This document shows positions 1 to 8,616 of a stretch of DNA of 64,000 nucleotides, in pieces. The stretch's first letter is position 1, and each line of letters opens with the position of its first letter. The notes below the pieces were generated by a model. That model was given only the letters and a program-made list of their open reading frames with translations. It was not told where the DNA came from and made no database searches. Origin of the DNA: Streptomyces flavidovirens DSM 40150 (GTDB lineage Bacteria; Actinomycetota; Actinomycetes; Streptomycetales; Streptomycetaceae). A program made the translations under genes and the position numbers. Location of the stretch: positions 164,824 to 228,823 of the forward strand of contig NZ_AUBE01000002.1 of the NCBI RefSeq assembly GCF_000429085.1, in the 5' to 3' direction.

Positions 1-511
1 TGCGCGCCACGACCCCCCGGTCCAGCGCCAGGCGGGTGCACCGCACGACGTCGTCGAGCGCGTCCTGGGCCGGGGCGGGGTGTGCCCACATGCTCAGCAC
101 CTCGGTACGGGCCCGCACGCAAGCGCTCTCCAGGGCCGCGCAGATGTTTTCCTCCCCGATCAGCAGCTTGGCCCCGGTCTCACCGCGTGCGTTGGCCTGG
201 AGCAGCGTCAGGTTGGCGGCGAGCGTGGACATGGTGGAGCGCAGTTCCCGCACCGTGGAGAGCTGATGGGTGGCGACCTGCTCCTCCCATTCCAGCAGCC
301 GCGCGACCGCGGCCTCCGGGGAGACCGGGGTGTACCCGGACGGCTCGTCCGATGCGCGCAGGAGGCCGGCCTCCACGAGGAAGTACTGGGCCAGGTCGAA
401 TTGCAACTGGGTCATGCCGAGTTTCTCGCGGGCCGTCGTGGCGGACCATTCCGGTGAGGTCAGAATGAATCGGAACAACCGCTGTGCCTGAACAACTGCG
501 TCGTTGGTCAT
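1..511 (-). CDS. TrmB/LuxR-type transcriptional regulator, N-terminal part (gene runs off the left edge)
   Basis: About 170 codons of a regulator read leftwards from an ATG at 511, and the 3' end lies outside the window. A GGGGG Shine-Dalgarno tract sits eight bases before the ATG. The first ~70 residues look like a winged-helix (EKLGMTQLQFDLAQYFLVEAG). They are followed by a helical stretch and an (L)LIGEENICAALESA segment typical of Streptomyces regulators that join a TrmB-like head to a PLD-like middle and a C-terminal LuxR helix-turn-helix. The last two parts are inferred, because only the first is fully visible. It is divergent from the methyltransferase at 679 across 167 bp and could control it. 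Alternative: an unrelated winged-helix regulator. Confidence 0.7.
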   Translation of the reverse strand, partial: MTNDAVVQAQRLFRFILTSPEWSATTAREKLGMTQLQFDLAQYFLVEAGLLRASDEPSGYTPVSPEAAVARLLEWEEQVATHQLSTVRELRSTMSTLAANLTLLQANARGETGAKLLIGEENICAALESACVRARTEVLSMWAHPAPAQDALDDVVRCTRLALDRGVVAR

Positions 512-678
512 AAATCCCCCTGGTTGTCTCATGTCGCGAAGGGTCGATTGTCCGGCACTGGACATGTCCGGAGTCGGCCTCCTGTCATGCGTAGACGGGT
601 GGCTGGGAAGTCAACAGGCTTTCTCCAACCGCCTTTCGGCGGCGTGGTCAACAGTCCTCGATCTCCCGGAGCCGCTCT

Positions 679-1731
679 GTGCATTCGTCTGTGGTGTCGT
701 CGTCTGTGAAGTCGTCGTCTGTGCACCCGCTCGAACCGGTCCTCCGGGCCGAGCCTCTGACCGAACGGATACGGAACTCCCTGGCGGCGCTGCTGCGGGT
801 CCCCGCATCGCGCGTCACGGTTCCGGAGAACGCCGAGAAGTACTACGACGAGGCCGCGCCCCGCACCGCCGGCACCTCCCTGGAGGAGGTGTTCCACCTC
901 ATGCGGTCCCTCAATGAGCGCGGCATGGCGGATGCCCGCCTGGGGTGCGCGGAGGGCGACGGCCACTCGCTCAGGAGCGCTCTCAAGCACGTGGTCGACG
1001 ACCTCTGCCAGGGCCTGGAGGGGGAACCGATCCAGTACACGGAGCTGGGGCCGGAGCCGGTCAAGACGGGTCTCGTCCTGCGGCGGCTGCGGGAGCGCGG
1101 CGTCGACGTCCGGCGCTACAACGGCGTCGACATCAACCCGGCCTCGCGCGCCACGATGGAGCGGGAACTCGCGCCGGTGCTCGCGGCCGGCCGGTTCACC
1201 TACCATCACACGCTCTTCGAGGAACTCGGGCGGCTCGACTACCGGCTGCCGGGCACCAGGAATCTGGTCACCATGCTGGGGTTCGAGGAGGGGAACGAGC
1301 ACCCGGCGGCGGTGAGCGCGATGCTCGACGAGATCCTGCGGCCCGGCGACCTCTTCCTCTCCGAAATGCAGGTGCTTTCCGAAGCCGGCTGGCAGCACGT
1401 ATTCAATTTCTACCAGTGCGACTTGATGCGCCGCTTCTCCCAGCTCGCGCTGGAGCGCAGCCGGCCCGGCGTACGGAAATCCCAATACGGTGTCTACCTG
1501 ACGCCACTCGCGCTGAGCGGCGACGGCGCGCCCACCATGGCGGCGGTGACCGCCCAGGTCATTCCCGGAAACGGGACGCGGGTGAACGAGGTGTTCGTGA
1601 CGAACTACTGCCTGAAATTCGCCGCGGAGGAATACCGGAAACTGCGTGAGGCGTCCGGGCGAATGAAGGTGGTGGCCGAGCGGGCGACCGGAGACGGTTC
1701 CGTCGTCTTCCAGTTGAGCCGGCGGCTGTGA
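679..1731 (+). CDS. EgtD-like (histidine-type) SAM-dependent methyltransferase
   Basis: A 350-residue protein resembling the Methyltransf_33 family, whose best-known member EgtD trimethylates the alpha-amino group of histidine. It shows an acidic SAM loop (YTELGPEPVKTGLVLRRL, near residue 115), the second strand with acidic end (YNGVDINPAS, near 150) and the NLVTMLGFEEGNEHP segment that in EgtD reads as an IGN motif. Similarity is moderate, so the substrate is open: an amino acid, or an intermediate with a free amine or hydrazine. The start is a GTG at 679 with GGAG seven bases upstream. Several further in-frame GTGs (691, 694, 706, 721) arise from a TCGTCGTCTGTG repeat, so the true start is uncertain. 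It is convergent with the MFS gene, 11 bp away, with no terminator visible. Confidence 0.65.
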   Translation: MHSSVVSSSVKSSSVHPLEPVLRAEPLTERIRNSLAALLRVPASRVTVPENAEKYYDEAAPRTAGTSLEEVFHLMRSLNERGMADARLGCAEGDGHSLRSALKHVVDDLCQGLEGEPIQYTELGPEPVKTGLVLRRLRERGVDVRRYNGVDINPASRATMERELAPVLAAGRFTYHHTLFEELGRLDYRLPGTRNLVTMLGFEEGNEHPAAVSAMLDEILRPGDLFLSEMQVLSEAGWQHVFNFYQCDLMRRFSQLALERSRPGVRKSQYGVYLTPLALSGDGAPTMAAVTAQVIPGNGTRVNEVFVTNYCLKFAAEEYRKLREASGRMKVVAERATGDGSVVFQLSRRL

Positions 1732-1742
1732 GGGCCGGCAGG

Positions 1743-3005
1743 TCATCTTCGCTCCAGGGACGGCTCGGCAGGGTCGGTCAGCCGCCGGATGCGACGCAGT
1801 GGTGAGCGTCGCAGCGCGAAGGAGGCCAGCGTCAGGGATGCGGTGATGACGACCATCGCGGCGCCCGGTCCGGCGGACTGGGCCAGTGCACCGCCGATGA
1901 GCGCGCCCAGCGGGATCGGGGCCATCGACACCAGCCGGTAGCCCGCCATGACGACCCCCAGGCGCTCGGGGGGCGCGAGCACCCCGCGCAGGCTCAGGGC
2001 GTAGACGTTGTAGACGGCGAGCGCCAGACCGTTGACGACGAAGGCCCCGGCCAGCGCGGGGACGGCCGGCCCGGTCAGGGCCAGGAGCACGCCCGCCAGC
2101 AGCGAGAGCGCCGACACGGTGAGCGACCAGGTGACGGCAGCGCCGACGTGCAGCCGGGCGGCGTACCGCCCCACCCAGAGGGACCCGGCGAGCGCGCCCA
2201 CACTCCCCAGTCCGACGATGACGCCCACCATGCCGCTGGACAGGCCCAGTGACCGCACCGCGAACACCATGAACGCGGTGACGAGGGCCTGTTCGTGGAG
2301 GTTGAACAGGGCGGACTGCACACACAGGTCGCGCAGCGCACGGTGGCGCCAGGTGAAGCGCAGCCCCTTGAGCACCGACCGCACAGCGGGCGCCGCCTCA
2401 GCGCCCGCCACCGTCGGCAGGCGCAGGGGCAGGAAGCACAGGAGCGCGACGGTGAACACCACGGCGGTGGCCGCCGCGGTGGCCGGAAGGCCGAATTCCT
2501 GGACGGTGTACCCGGCGGCGGCGGGGCCGGCCATCTGCGCCACCGAGTAGCTCGCCTCCAGCAGCCCGTTGCCCTCGGTGAGTCGGCCGGCCGCCAGCGA
2601 GTGGGGCACGGCAGCCTGGTGTCCGATGTCGTGAAAGACCGTCAGGGCGCCGATGACGAAAGCCACCGCCATCAGCAGCCCGATGCCCGGCCCGGCGGCG
2701 TGGCAGACGATGCCCAGCACACCCATGGTCAGGCCGCGCAGTACGTTGCACGTGATCAGCAGCGCCTTCACGGAGACCCTGCCGACGGCGGCGCCCGCGA
2801 CCAGCGAGAACACGACGACCGGCAGGAACTGCGCGGCGGAGACCAGTCCCGCGCCCGTCGCGCTGCTGCCCGCCGCGGTGAGCGCGAGCAGCGGCAGCAG
2901 GAACTGCGTGCTCTGGAAGCCCAGTCCGGCGACGGTCTCACCGAGCCACAGGCTGCGGAACGCCGGGACCCGCAGCGGCGAGGGGAGACGCTCAGCCGTG
3001 GTCAT
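1743..3005 (-). CDS. MFS exporter, last gene of the hydrazine-type operon
   Basis: A 420-residue major facilitator with about twelve hydrophobic segments beginning at residue ~15, of the EntS-like drug/siderophore efflux type. Its ATG at 3005 lies inside the end of the upstream ATP-grasp gene (14 bp overlap), so it is translated as part of the same operon and probably exports the product. It is one of five transporters within 22 kb. The family does not define the substrate. Confidence 0.85.
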   Translation of the reverse strand: MTTAERLPSPLRVPAFRSLWLGETVAGLGFQSTQFLLPLLALTAAGSSATGAGLVSAAQFLPVVVFSLVAGAAVGRVSVKALLITCNVLRGLTMGVLGIVCHAAGPGIGLLMAVAFVIGALTVFHDIGHQAAVPHSLAAGRLTEGNGLLEASYSVAQMAGPAAAGYTVQEFGLPATAAATAVVFTVALLCFLPLRLPTVAGAEAAPAVRSVLKGLRFTWRHRALRDLCVQSALFNLHEQALVTAFMVFAVRSLGLSSGMVGVIVGLGSVGALAGSLWVGRYAARLHVGAAVTWSLTVSALSLLAGVLLALTGPAVPALAGAFVVNGLALAVYNVYALSLRGVLAPPERLGVVMAGYRLVSMAPIPLGALIGGALAQSAGPGAAMVVITASLTLASFALRRSPLRRIRRLTDPAEPSLERR

Positions 3006-4230
3006 GGACCGGCTCGGCGATCAGCTCGTAGCGGTCGATGACGTCGAGGACGGCACGGTGCACAGCCGCCTGTCCGGGCCCGCGCAACCGGAACGATCCG
3101 CCGACGTGGAGGTACCCGCCGTCCCCGTCGAACACCTCCCCGACCTCGGGCACGGTCTCCGCGTACACCTCGGGCAGCTTGCCCACGAGCGGGGTGCGGG
3201 ACAGGATGCGGCTGGGGAACGGCCGGGGCTCGGGGATGAGGACCCAGCCGCCACCGGGGGCGGTACGGAAGTCGGCGGGGTCGCCGACGGGCGGCAGCCC
3301 CACGGTCGCCCGGAACGCCTCCCCCATGAGGTCGACGCCGAACAGGTCGCGGTGCAGCAGGGGGATCTCGGCGCCACCGGGCCGCAGGCCGACCTCCATG
3401 AAGAACAGTTCGTCCGACGACGCGCTGTGGAGCAGTTCGAGATGGAAGGCTCCGTCGGACAGGTTGAGAGCGTCGAGGCACGCGGCGGCGAACTCCACCA
3501 CGCGCCGGCGCAGTGGCCCGTCGTCCAGCAGAACCGAGCCGAGCGGCTCTCCGGCGGCGAACGCCAGGCAGGTGTTCACGTACAGGGAGGCGCTGACGAA
3601 GTGGAAGCCCCCGCCGCGCCGGACACCGTCGACATGGAGGATCGAACCCGCCACGAACTCCTCACACTGGTATTCGGCCGGGTCGACCGAGGCCAGGGCC
3701 CGGGCGAGCTCGTTGCGCCCGGTGGCCAGGACCACCCCCTGGGAGGCGGCGCCGGCCCGTGGCTTGAGGACGACGGCCAGGCCGAGCTCGTCGATGACCC
3801 GGTTGGCACCGGTATCGGCGTCCAGTTCGAGGAAGCGCGGTACGCGCAGGCCCGCGGCACGCACCCGCTGCTTCATCCGGGGCTTGTCCCGGAAGTCGCG
3901 TACGAAATCCGGGCTCCACCCGCTCACGCCGAGCTCGGCCCGCAGGAGGGCCGCCGTCAGCAGGTCGTACTCCGACAGTCCGACGATCCCGTCGAAGCCG
4001 TGGCGCTCGTGGAGCCTGCGGGCCTCCGGCAGCAGGGTTTCGAAGGCGAGGTCGGGCACCACGACGGTGTCGAGCGCGTTGTCGCGGTCCAGTACGCCGG
4101 CACAGTCGGCCAGCGTGAGGTACGCCAGCGCGAACCGGGTGGTGTCGAGGTACCGGTGGTAGGCGCCGAACTCGTCGTCGAAGCGGTTGAGGACGAGGTA
4201 GCGGGCGGTCGGTGCGGCAGGACCTGTCAT
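2992..4230 (-). CDS. ATP-grasp amide ligase (first of two)
   Basis: A 412-residue ATP-grasp enzyme. The family makes an acyl phosphate from a carboxylate and joins it to an amine, usually giving a dipeptide or amide. Visible are the nucleotide-binding strand AVVLKPRAGAASQGV (near 155), the EEFV hinge (near 190), and the metal-binding strand FFMEVGLRPGGAEIP (near 275). The start ATG at 4230 has GGAAGG eight bases upstream. It sits 55 bp after the MetRS-like gene and overlaps the MFS gene. In context it could couple a hydrazine acid or amino acid to another building block. Substrates cannot be read from the sequence. Confidence 0.8.
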   Translation of the reverse strand: MTGPAAPTARYLVLNRFDDEFGAYHRYLDTTRFALAYLTLADCAGVLDRDNALDTVVVPDLAFETLLPEARRLHERHGFDGIVGLSEYDLLTAALLRAELGVSGWSPDFVRDFRDKPRMKQRVRAAGLRVPRFLELDADTGANRVIDELGLAVVLKPRAGAASQGVVLATGRNELARALASVDPAEYQCEEFVAGSILHVDGVRRGGGFHFVSASLYVNTCLAFAAGEPLGSVLLDDGPLRRRVVEFAAACLDALNLSDGAFHLELLHSASSDELFFMEVGLRPGGAEIPLLHRDLFGVDLMGEAFRATVGLPPVGDPADFRTAPGGGWVLIPEPRPFPSRILSRTPLVGKLPEVYAETVPEVGEVFDGDGGYLHVGGSFRLRGPGQAAVHRAVLDVIDRYELIAEPVHDHG

Positions 4231-4285
4231 GGCTGTGCCTTCCGTGCGGGGCTGGTGGGCGCGGGACCGTTCGCGGCGGGAGCGG

Positions 4286-5923
4286 TCACGAGACCGGGTT
4301 CGCCGGGCTCGCGAGCGTCTGCGGCAGGCAGGGCGCCAGATCAGCGGCGGTCGGCCGGGGGAACACCACCGGCCCGCCGGCGGTGGCCGGCGCCGTGGGG
4401 TGGAGGAAGGCGCTGAGCCTCGGCTCGCCGTCGCCGCCCAGGGTGGTCCAGGTCTGCTGGGCGAAGCCGGGCATGACCGGCCAGCCGAGCACCGCCGCTC
4501 CCTTGAGCCACCAATAGGCGGTGTCCGGGTGCGCGTCGGGGCCAGGAGCGGTGTCGCACCAGGTGTCGAAGGCGCGTACCGCGGCGGCGGTCGACACTTG
4601 GGGCGAGTCCAGTGCCCGCTCCTGGTCGCCGAGCAGCGCGTCCAGCCGTGCCATCAGTCTGCCGTCGGGGGCGCCGGGCCGCTCCGGCAGCCGCTTGTGG
4701 CAGGCGGCGAGGCTCGCGCCGAACCGTCCGCTCAGCCGGTCGCCCGCTTCCGCGAGGAATTCCGCCGGTTCGAAACTCGCCGGGCCCGCCTCGGGGTTGA
4801 CCTTGGCGAGGAAGTACCGCACGGCGTCCACGCTGACGTTGCGGGCCCGCGCGATGTCGGCCACCCAGATGGCGTGCCGCCTGCTCGTGGAGAACTTCTC
4901 TCCGGCGAGCTGGTGGAAGTCGGTGATGAGGCACCGGTCGTAGGTCCGCATGTCCTCATACATGAGGGAGGTGCCGACGATACCCACCAGCACCGGAATC
5001 ACGTTGTCGATGCCCAGGCTGGTGACGGTGACCACGTCGGACTCCGGGGCGAAGGCGTTCACACCGGTGCCGGTGAGCATGCCGTGGATCTCCCCGGCGA
5101 GGCGGGTGAACATGAACGTGCCGGTGTACGAGAACAGTCCGCGCGGCACCTGCGGTTCGGTGCGCCCGAGGTCGACGGCCCACTCCTGGGGAGCGCTCAG
5201 CCGTACGGAAAGACCTTCCCTGGCCAGGAAGCGCCGGACGGTGGCGCGGTACCGCTCGGGCACCGACATCCGTGCCAGCCGGGCGTCGAGCCGCTCGGCG
5301 TCGGGCAGGGCGAGGAAGAGGCTGTCGATCTCACGCCAGGCAAGGGGGCCGTCGTCGTTGCGGGAGCGCGGTTCGACAACGTTCTCCGGAAGGAAGTGCG
5401 CACCGCATTCCTCGCAGAAGTAACTGGCGGTGCCGGCACCGCAGTCGGGACATCGGCCCAGCAGCCACGCGCCGACGACGTGGCGTCGTGCCGACTCGCT
5501 GTAGAGGACCCGTTCGGTGCGTTCGACGACCGCTCCGCGGCCGCGGAGGTGGGCCAGCGAGTGATCGACCTCCCGCTCGAAGCGCTCGCGCCAGGGCTCC
5601 TCCGCCACGTTGATGAACGCGTCGGTCGTGATCGCCAGGTCGGCCAGGTCGCTGGAGATACGGGCGTGGTACCGCGCCGACACCTCGCGCGGGGTGGTGC
5701 CCTCCTCCCCTGCCTTGAGCGGCACCCACGGGTCGTAGACGTCGCTGCCGGAGACGACGACGGGCCGGTCACCGCGGCACCGGAGGAAGCGCGCGATGAC
5801 GTCCATGCGCAGGTACGGCCCGGCGATGTGACCCAGGTGGAAGGGCCCGTTCGGGGTCGGCTCGGGCAGGGTGAGCAGGTAGTTCCGGGGTGGGCGGGAG
5901 TCCGCGCCCAGCTTGGCGTTCAT
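4286..5923 (-). CDS. Stand-alone MetRS-like protein, probable half of a hydrazine synthetase
   Basis: A 545-residue class I aminoacyl-tRNA synthetase fold resembling methionyl-tRNA synthetase. It carries an HLGH signature (residues 29-32), a KFSTS version of the KMSKS loop (343-347) and a four-cysteine zinc knuckle (C158, C161, C170, C173). In the hydrazine synthetases known from s56-p1 and triacsin clusters, such a domain activates an amino acid as an adenylate and is fused to a cupin domain. Here it lies between a FAD oxidase (ATGA overlap at 5920-5923) and an ATP-grasp ligase, with the cupin as a separate gene one position away. It probably does not charge tRNA. The alternative is a resistant MetRS for self-protection, less likely given these neighbours. 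Confidence 0.85.
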   Translation of the reverse strand: MNAKLGADSRPPRNYLLTLPEPTPNGPFHLGHIAGPYLRMDVIARFLRCRGDRPVVVSGSDVYDPWVPLKAGEEGTTPREVSARYHARISSDLADLAITTDAFINVAEEPWRERFEREVDHSLAHLRGRGAVVERTERVLYSESARRHVVGAWLLGRCPDCGAGTASYFCEECGAHFLPENVVEPRSRNDDGPLAWREIDSLFLALPDAERLDARLARMSVPERYRATVRRFLAREGLSVRLSAPQEWAVDLGRTEPQVPRGLFSYTGTFMFTRLAGEIHGMLTGTGVNAFAPESDVVTVTSLGIDNVIPVLVGIVGTSLMYEDMRTYDRCLITDFHQLAGEKFSTSRRHAIWVADIARARNVSVDAVRYFLAKVNPEAGPASFEPAEFLAEAGDRLSGRFGASLAACHKRLPERPGAPDGRLMARLDALLGDQERALDSPQVSTAAAVRAFDTWCDTAPGPDAHPDTAYWWLKGAAVLGWPVMPGFAQQTWTTLGGDGEPRLSAFLHPTAPATAGGPVVFPRPTAADLAPCLPQTLASPANPVS

Positions 5924-7029
5924 GCGGTATCAGGTCCCTCGGGTTCGAAAAGGTTCAGTGCGTCCTCGGCGACGGCCGGAGCCAGGCGGTACCCCGCTCC
6001 GGCGCCGCCGACGGCCAGCACGGCCCTTCCGGTGTCGTCGGCGCGCGTCACCAGCGGCAGGCCGTCCGGCGGATAGCTGTCGCAGTGCACCTGGCCACCG
6101 GCCAGGCCGGCGCCGAAGCCGGGCACATGGCGGTCCAGGACGGCCCGTGCGATGTCCCGGTCCTGCGCGGTCAGAACGAGGCGGTCCGGCCGGGTGGCCG
6201 GGACGTCCCACTCCTGGGAGGTGATGCTCAGCAGCCACCGCCCGTGCTCGGGCTGCGGCAGCAGGAAGGCGTCCTCGTCCTCGAAGACCAGCGCGGGAGC
6301 CCCGGCCGGTGGCGGTGACTGGACGTGGAAGGCCACGACCTTCTTGGTCCGCACGCCGTGAGCGGCCGCCCGGTCCCCGTACGGTCCGTCCACCGCCCAG
6401 GGGCCGGTCGCCACCACCACGCGCCGGGCGGTGACGCCGGTGCCGTCCGAGCTCAGCAGGGCAAGCCCGTCGTACGCCGGTTCGACGGCCCGTACGTGCC
6501 AGCCGTCCCGGACGGCGTTGCCCGGTGTGCCGCGCACCTCGCGCAGCAGGTCGCGGGCCACCGTGGCCGGTACGGCCCTGCTGCCCGGACCGGTGGCGAG
6601 CAGAACGGTTTCCGGGCCGGGGGCCAGTCCGGGGAAGACGGCTGCCAGCTCCTTCGCGCGGGCCGCCCCCACCTCCTCGGGAGGGCTGCCGTGCACGGTG
6701 TCCGCCAGGGCCTGCCGGCCGCCCGCGCTCACCAGCCAGAACACGTCGACGGCCCGGCGGGCCGACGCCGCCCGCCGGCCGGCGAGCTCCGCGTAGAACG
6801 CGGTGCTCCTGGCCGCCATCGAGCGCTGCCGTTCGCCGCGTCCGGTCGGCACGTCGAACCCGGCGGACATGCCGGTCGCCCCGGCGCCCACCCGCTGCCG
6901 GTCGACGGCGAGGATCCGCCACTGCGGGTGCCGCAGCATCGCCCGGTAGGCCACCATCGCCCCGAGGATGCCGGTGCCGACGACGGCGAGGTCGAAGGGC
7001 ACGGCCCCCGCCGGCGTGTCACCGGTCAT
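5920..7029 (-). CDS. FAD-dependent amino-acid/amine oxidase (DAO family), hydrazine-releasing candidate
   Basis: A 369-residue DAO-superfamily flavoprotein with an N-terminal dinucleotide-binding GTGILG motif (near residue 18), the second glycine-rich stretch GAGATGMSAG (near 48) and the C-terminal GGAGAGYRLAPAVAEDA segment. In the s56-p1/triacsin pathways the equivalent oxidase cleaves the C-N bond of the N-N linked intermediate, freeing the hydrazine acid and leaving an amino-acid semialdehyde. The ATG at 7029 overlaps the 3' end of the cupin gene, and the stop overlaps the MetRS-like start. This tight coupling supports a role in the same step series. Glycine oxidase activity is the generic alternative. 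Confidence 0.85.
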   Translation of the reverse strand: MTGDTPAGAVPFDLAVVGTGILGAMVAYRAMLRHPQWRILAVDRQRVGAGATGMSAGFDVPTGRGERQRSMAARSTAFYAELAGRRAASARRAVDVFWLVSAGGRQALADTVHGSPPEEVGAARAKELAAVFPGLAPGPETVLLATGPGSRAVPATVARDLLREVRGTPGNAVRDGWHVRAVEPAYDGLALLSSDGTGVTARRVVVATGPWAVDGPYGDRAAAHGVRTKKVVAFHVQSPPPAGAPALVFEDEDAFLLPQPEHGRWLLSITSQEWDVPATRPDRLVLTAQDRDIARAVLDRHVPGFGAGLAGGQVHCDSYPPDGLPLVTRADDTGRAVLAVGGAGAGYRLAPAVAEDALNLFEPEGPDTA

Positions 7030-7384
7030 CGGGGCCGCCCCACCACATCGACAGCACCACCAGGTCCTCCCCGGCGTCGGCGGCCGCCACGTGCCCCTGG
7101 CGGGGGGCGAAGGACACCATGTCCCCCGCCGTCACGGGACGCCGTACTCCGTCGACCGCGACGGACCCGGCACCGGCGACGACGAACCACACCTCCGACT
7201 CGTCGTGCGCGTCCGGCGGGGTGCTGCTTCCGGCGGGGAGGGTGAAACGGGCGGACTTGAAGGGGGCGTCGGGCACGGCGGAGCGGGAGAAGTCGGCCTC
7301 GTTGAGGATCATCCCGCAGGGGTCGGTCTCGGTGGGCAGGAAGGGTACGGCCGGACCGTACGTGCTCCGGGCGGCGTCGGTCAT
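7019..7384 (-). CDS. Small stand-alone cupin, probable other half of the hydrazine synthetase
   Basis: A single-domain cupin of 121 residues. Motif 1 reads PPDAHDESEVWFVVAGAG (near residues 56-73) and motif 2 reads GDMVSFAPRQGH (near 88-99), so one His, one Glu and a later His are available as metal ligands. The first His of the usual HxH pair is Asp here. In characterised hydrazine synthetases a cupin domain rearranges the ester formed between an N-hydroxylated lysine and an activated amino acid into an N-N bond. In those I know it is fused to the MetRS-like domain, while here it is free. It overlaps the oxidase gene and lies 7 bp from the N-hydroxylase. Confidence 0.8.
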   Translation of the reverse strand: MTDAARSTYGPAVPFLPTETDPCGMILNEADFSRSAVPDAPFKSARFTLPAGSSTPPDAHDESEVWFVVAGAGSVAVDGVRRPVTAGDMVSFAPRQGHVAAADAGEDLVVLSMWWGGPDDR

Positions 7385-7391
7385 GTGCGTC

Positions 7392-8612
7392 TCACCGGTC
7401 CTTGAGGATGCTGTGCAGGATGAGGGAACTGCGCCAGGCCAGCAGGCTGAGGTTGGGGTCGGCGATGCCCCAGGCGTGCCGCGCTCCGTTCTGGAGGTAG
7501 ATCCGGTTGGCCGCCGGCCCGTCCCATCCGACGCGGAAGTCGTCGTGGACGTCGAGCAGTCCGCCGGTACGGGACAGCCGCGGGGCGAGCGGGGCCATGA
7601 AGGCGGGCAGCTCGTAGCCGTAGCCCGTGGCGAACACGACGAGGTCGGCGTCCAGCACCCGCGAGTCGGCGGGGTCGGCCCCCTCGACGGTGAGCTTCCA
7701 GTGGCCCTGCTCCCCGGCGAGTTCGGTCATTTCGCAGGCGGGCAGCAGAGTGAGCCAGTCCGTGCGGCCCTCGATCCGCTCGGCCACATAGCGCCGCCGG
7801 TAGATCTCCTCCAGCGTGGGCAGGTCGATGCCGTCGCTGGCGTACTTCTGCTCGCCCAGCAGCCGCGCGCGGTGCTCCGGGGTCAGGCGGTGGAACGCGC
7901 GAGCCCGGTCGGGGAAGAAGAACTCGTTGGTGAAGGGCGAGTCGTCCAGCGGCAGGTACGAGGGGCGGCGGCTGATCCAGGTGATGCCGCGCGGCGGGTC
8001 CGGCCGGGTCATCAGGTGGCGGACGATCTCGGCGCCGGACTGGCCGCCGCCCACCACGGCCACCTGCCGGCCCGCCGTCCGTGGCCCGCGGGTGAGGAAC
8101 TCCCCGGCGTGGAAGGCCGTCGGCCCCAGGTGCGTCCGGAAGCGTTCGTCGACCCGCGGTGTGAGGCCGGTGCCCAGGACAAGGTGCCGTGAACGGGTCT
8201 GCGCGTCGTCGGTACGGATGACGAAGGCACCGTCGCGGAAGCTCACCTCCCGTACCTCCGCGCCGAACCTGAGGCTCGGCAGCCGTTCGCTCACCCAGGT
8301 CAGGTACTGGTTGAACTCGGTGCGGTACACGGCGGGGAAGTCGGCCGTGAGGAACTCGTACAGCCGGTCCTGGTCGGCCAGGAAGGCGAGGAAGGAGAAG
8401 GGGCTGGTGGGATCGACCGGGGTGACGAGGTCCTTCAGCGGCGATATCTGCAAGGTGGCCTCCGGCAGCAGCAGACCGGGGTGCCAGGAGAAGGACTCCT
8501 TGCGCTCCAGGTGCAGCCCGCACACCGTGTCCCACTGGTAGGCCTGCGCCGCCAGGCTCAGGTTGGCGGGACCGACACCGACCGCGACGTAGTCGTAAAC
8601 CGTCTCGTCCAT
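7392..8612 (-). CDS. Lysine N6- or ornithine N5-hydroxylase (flavin monooxygenase)
   Basis: A 406-residue member of the IucD/PvdA/SidA family, which uses FAD and NADPH to hydroxylate the side-chain amine of lysine or ornithine. It shows GVGPANL (FAD, residues 12-18), GGGQSG (NADPH, 188-193) and the C-terminal VFATGYGYELP element. In siderophore pathways the next step is acylation. Here no acyltransferase or siderophore synthetase is adjacent, and the next genes are a cupin, a FAD oxidase and a MetRS-like protein, the set that turns the hydroxylamine into a hydrazine. Lysine is the precedent. Ornithine is possible because an ornithine acetyltransferase gene lies in the same region. Sequence alone does not decide. 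Confidence 0.9.
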   Translation of the reverse strand: MDETVYDYVAVGVGPANLSLAAQAYQWDTVCGLHLERKESFSWHPGLLLPEATLQISPLKDLVTPVDPTSPFSFLAFLADQDRLYEFLTADFPAVYRTEFNQYLTWVSERLPSLRFGAEVREVSFRDGAFVIRTDDAQTRSRHLVLGTGLTPRVDERFRTHLGPTAFHAGEFLTRGPRTAGRQVAVVGGGQSGAEIVRHLMTRPDPPRGITWISRRPSYLPLDDSPFTNEFFFPDRARAFHRLTPEHRARLLGEQKYASDGIDLPTLEEIYRRRYVAERIEGRTDWLTLLPACEMTELAGEQGHWKLTVEGADPADSRVLDADLVVFATGYGYELPAFMAPLAPRLSRTGGLLDVHDDFRVGWDGPAANRIYLQNGARHAWGIADPNLSLLAWRSSLILHSILKDR

Positions 8613-8616
8613 CAGG

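Noticed and set aside
529..2325. Long open frame on the minus strand across the methyltransferase
   Set aside because: It is antisense to a gene with recognisable motifs, has no family features and reflects high third-position GC.
4286..5923. Housekeeping methionyl-tRNA synthetase
   Set aside because: Position inside an operon with cupin, oxidase and N-hydroxylase, and a divergent KFSTS loop, argue against it.
7392..8612. Siderophore cluster based on the N-hydroxylase
   Set aside because: No NIS synthetase, NRPS, acyltransferase partner or iron uptake genes nearby; the neighbours are the hydrazine-forming set.
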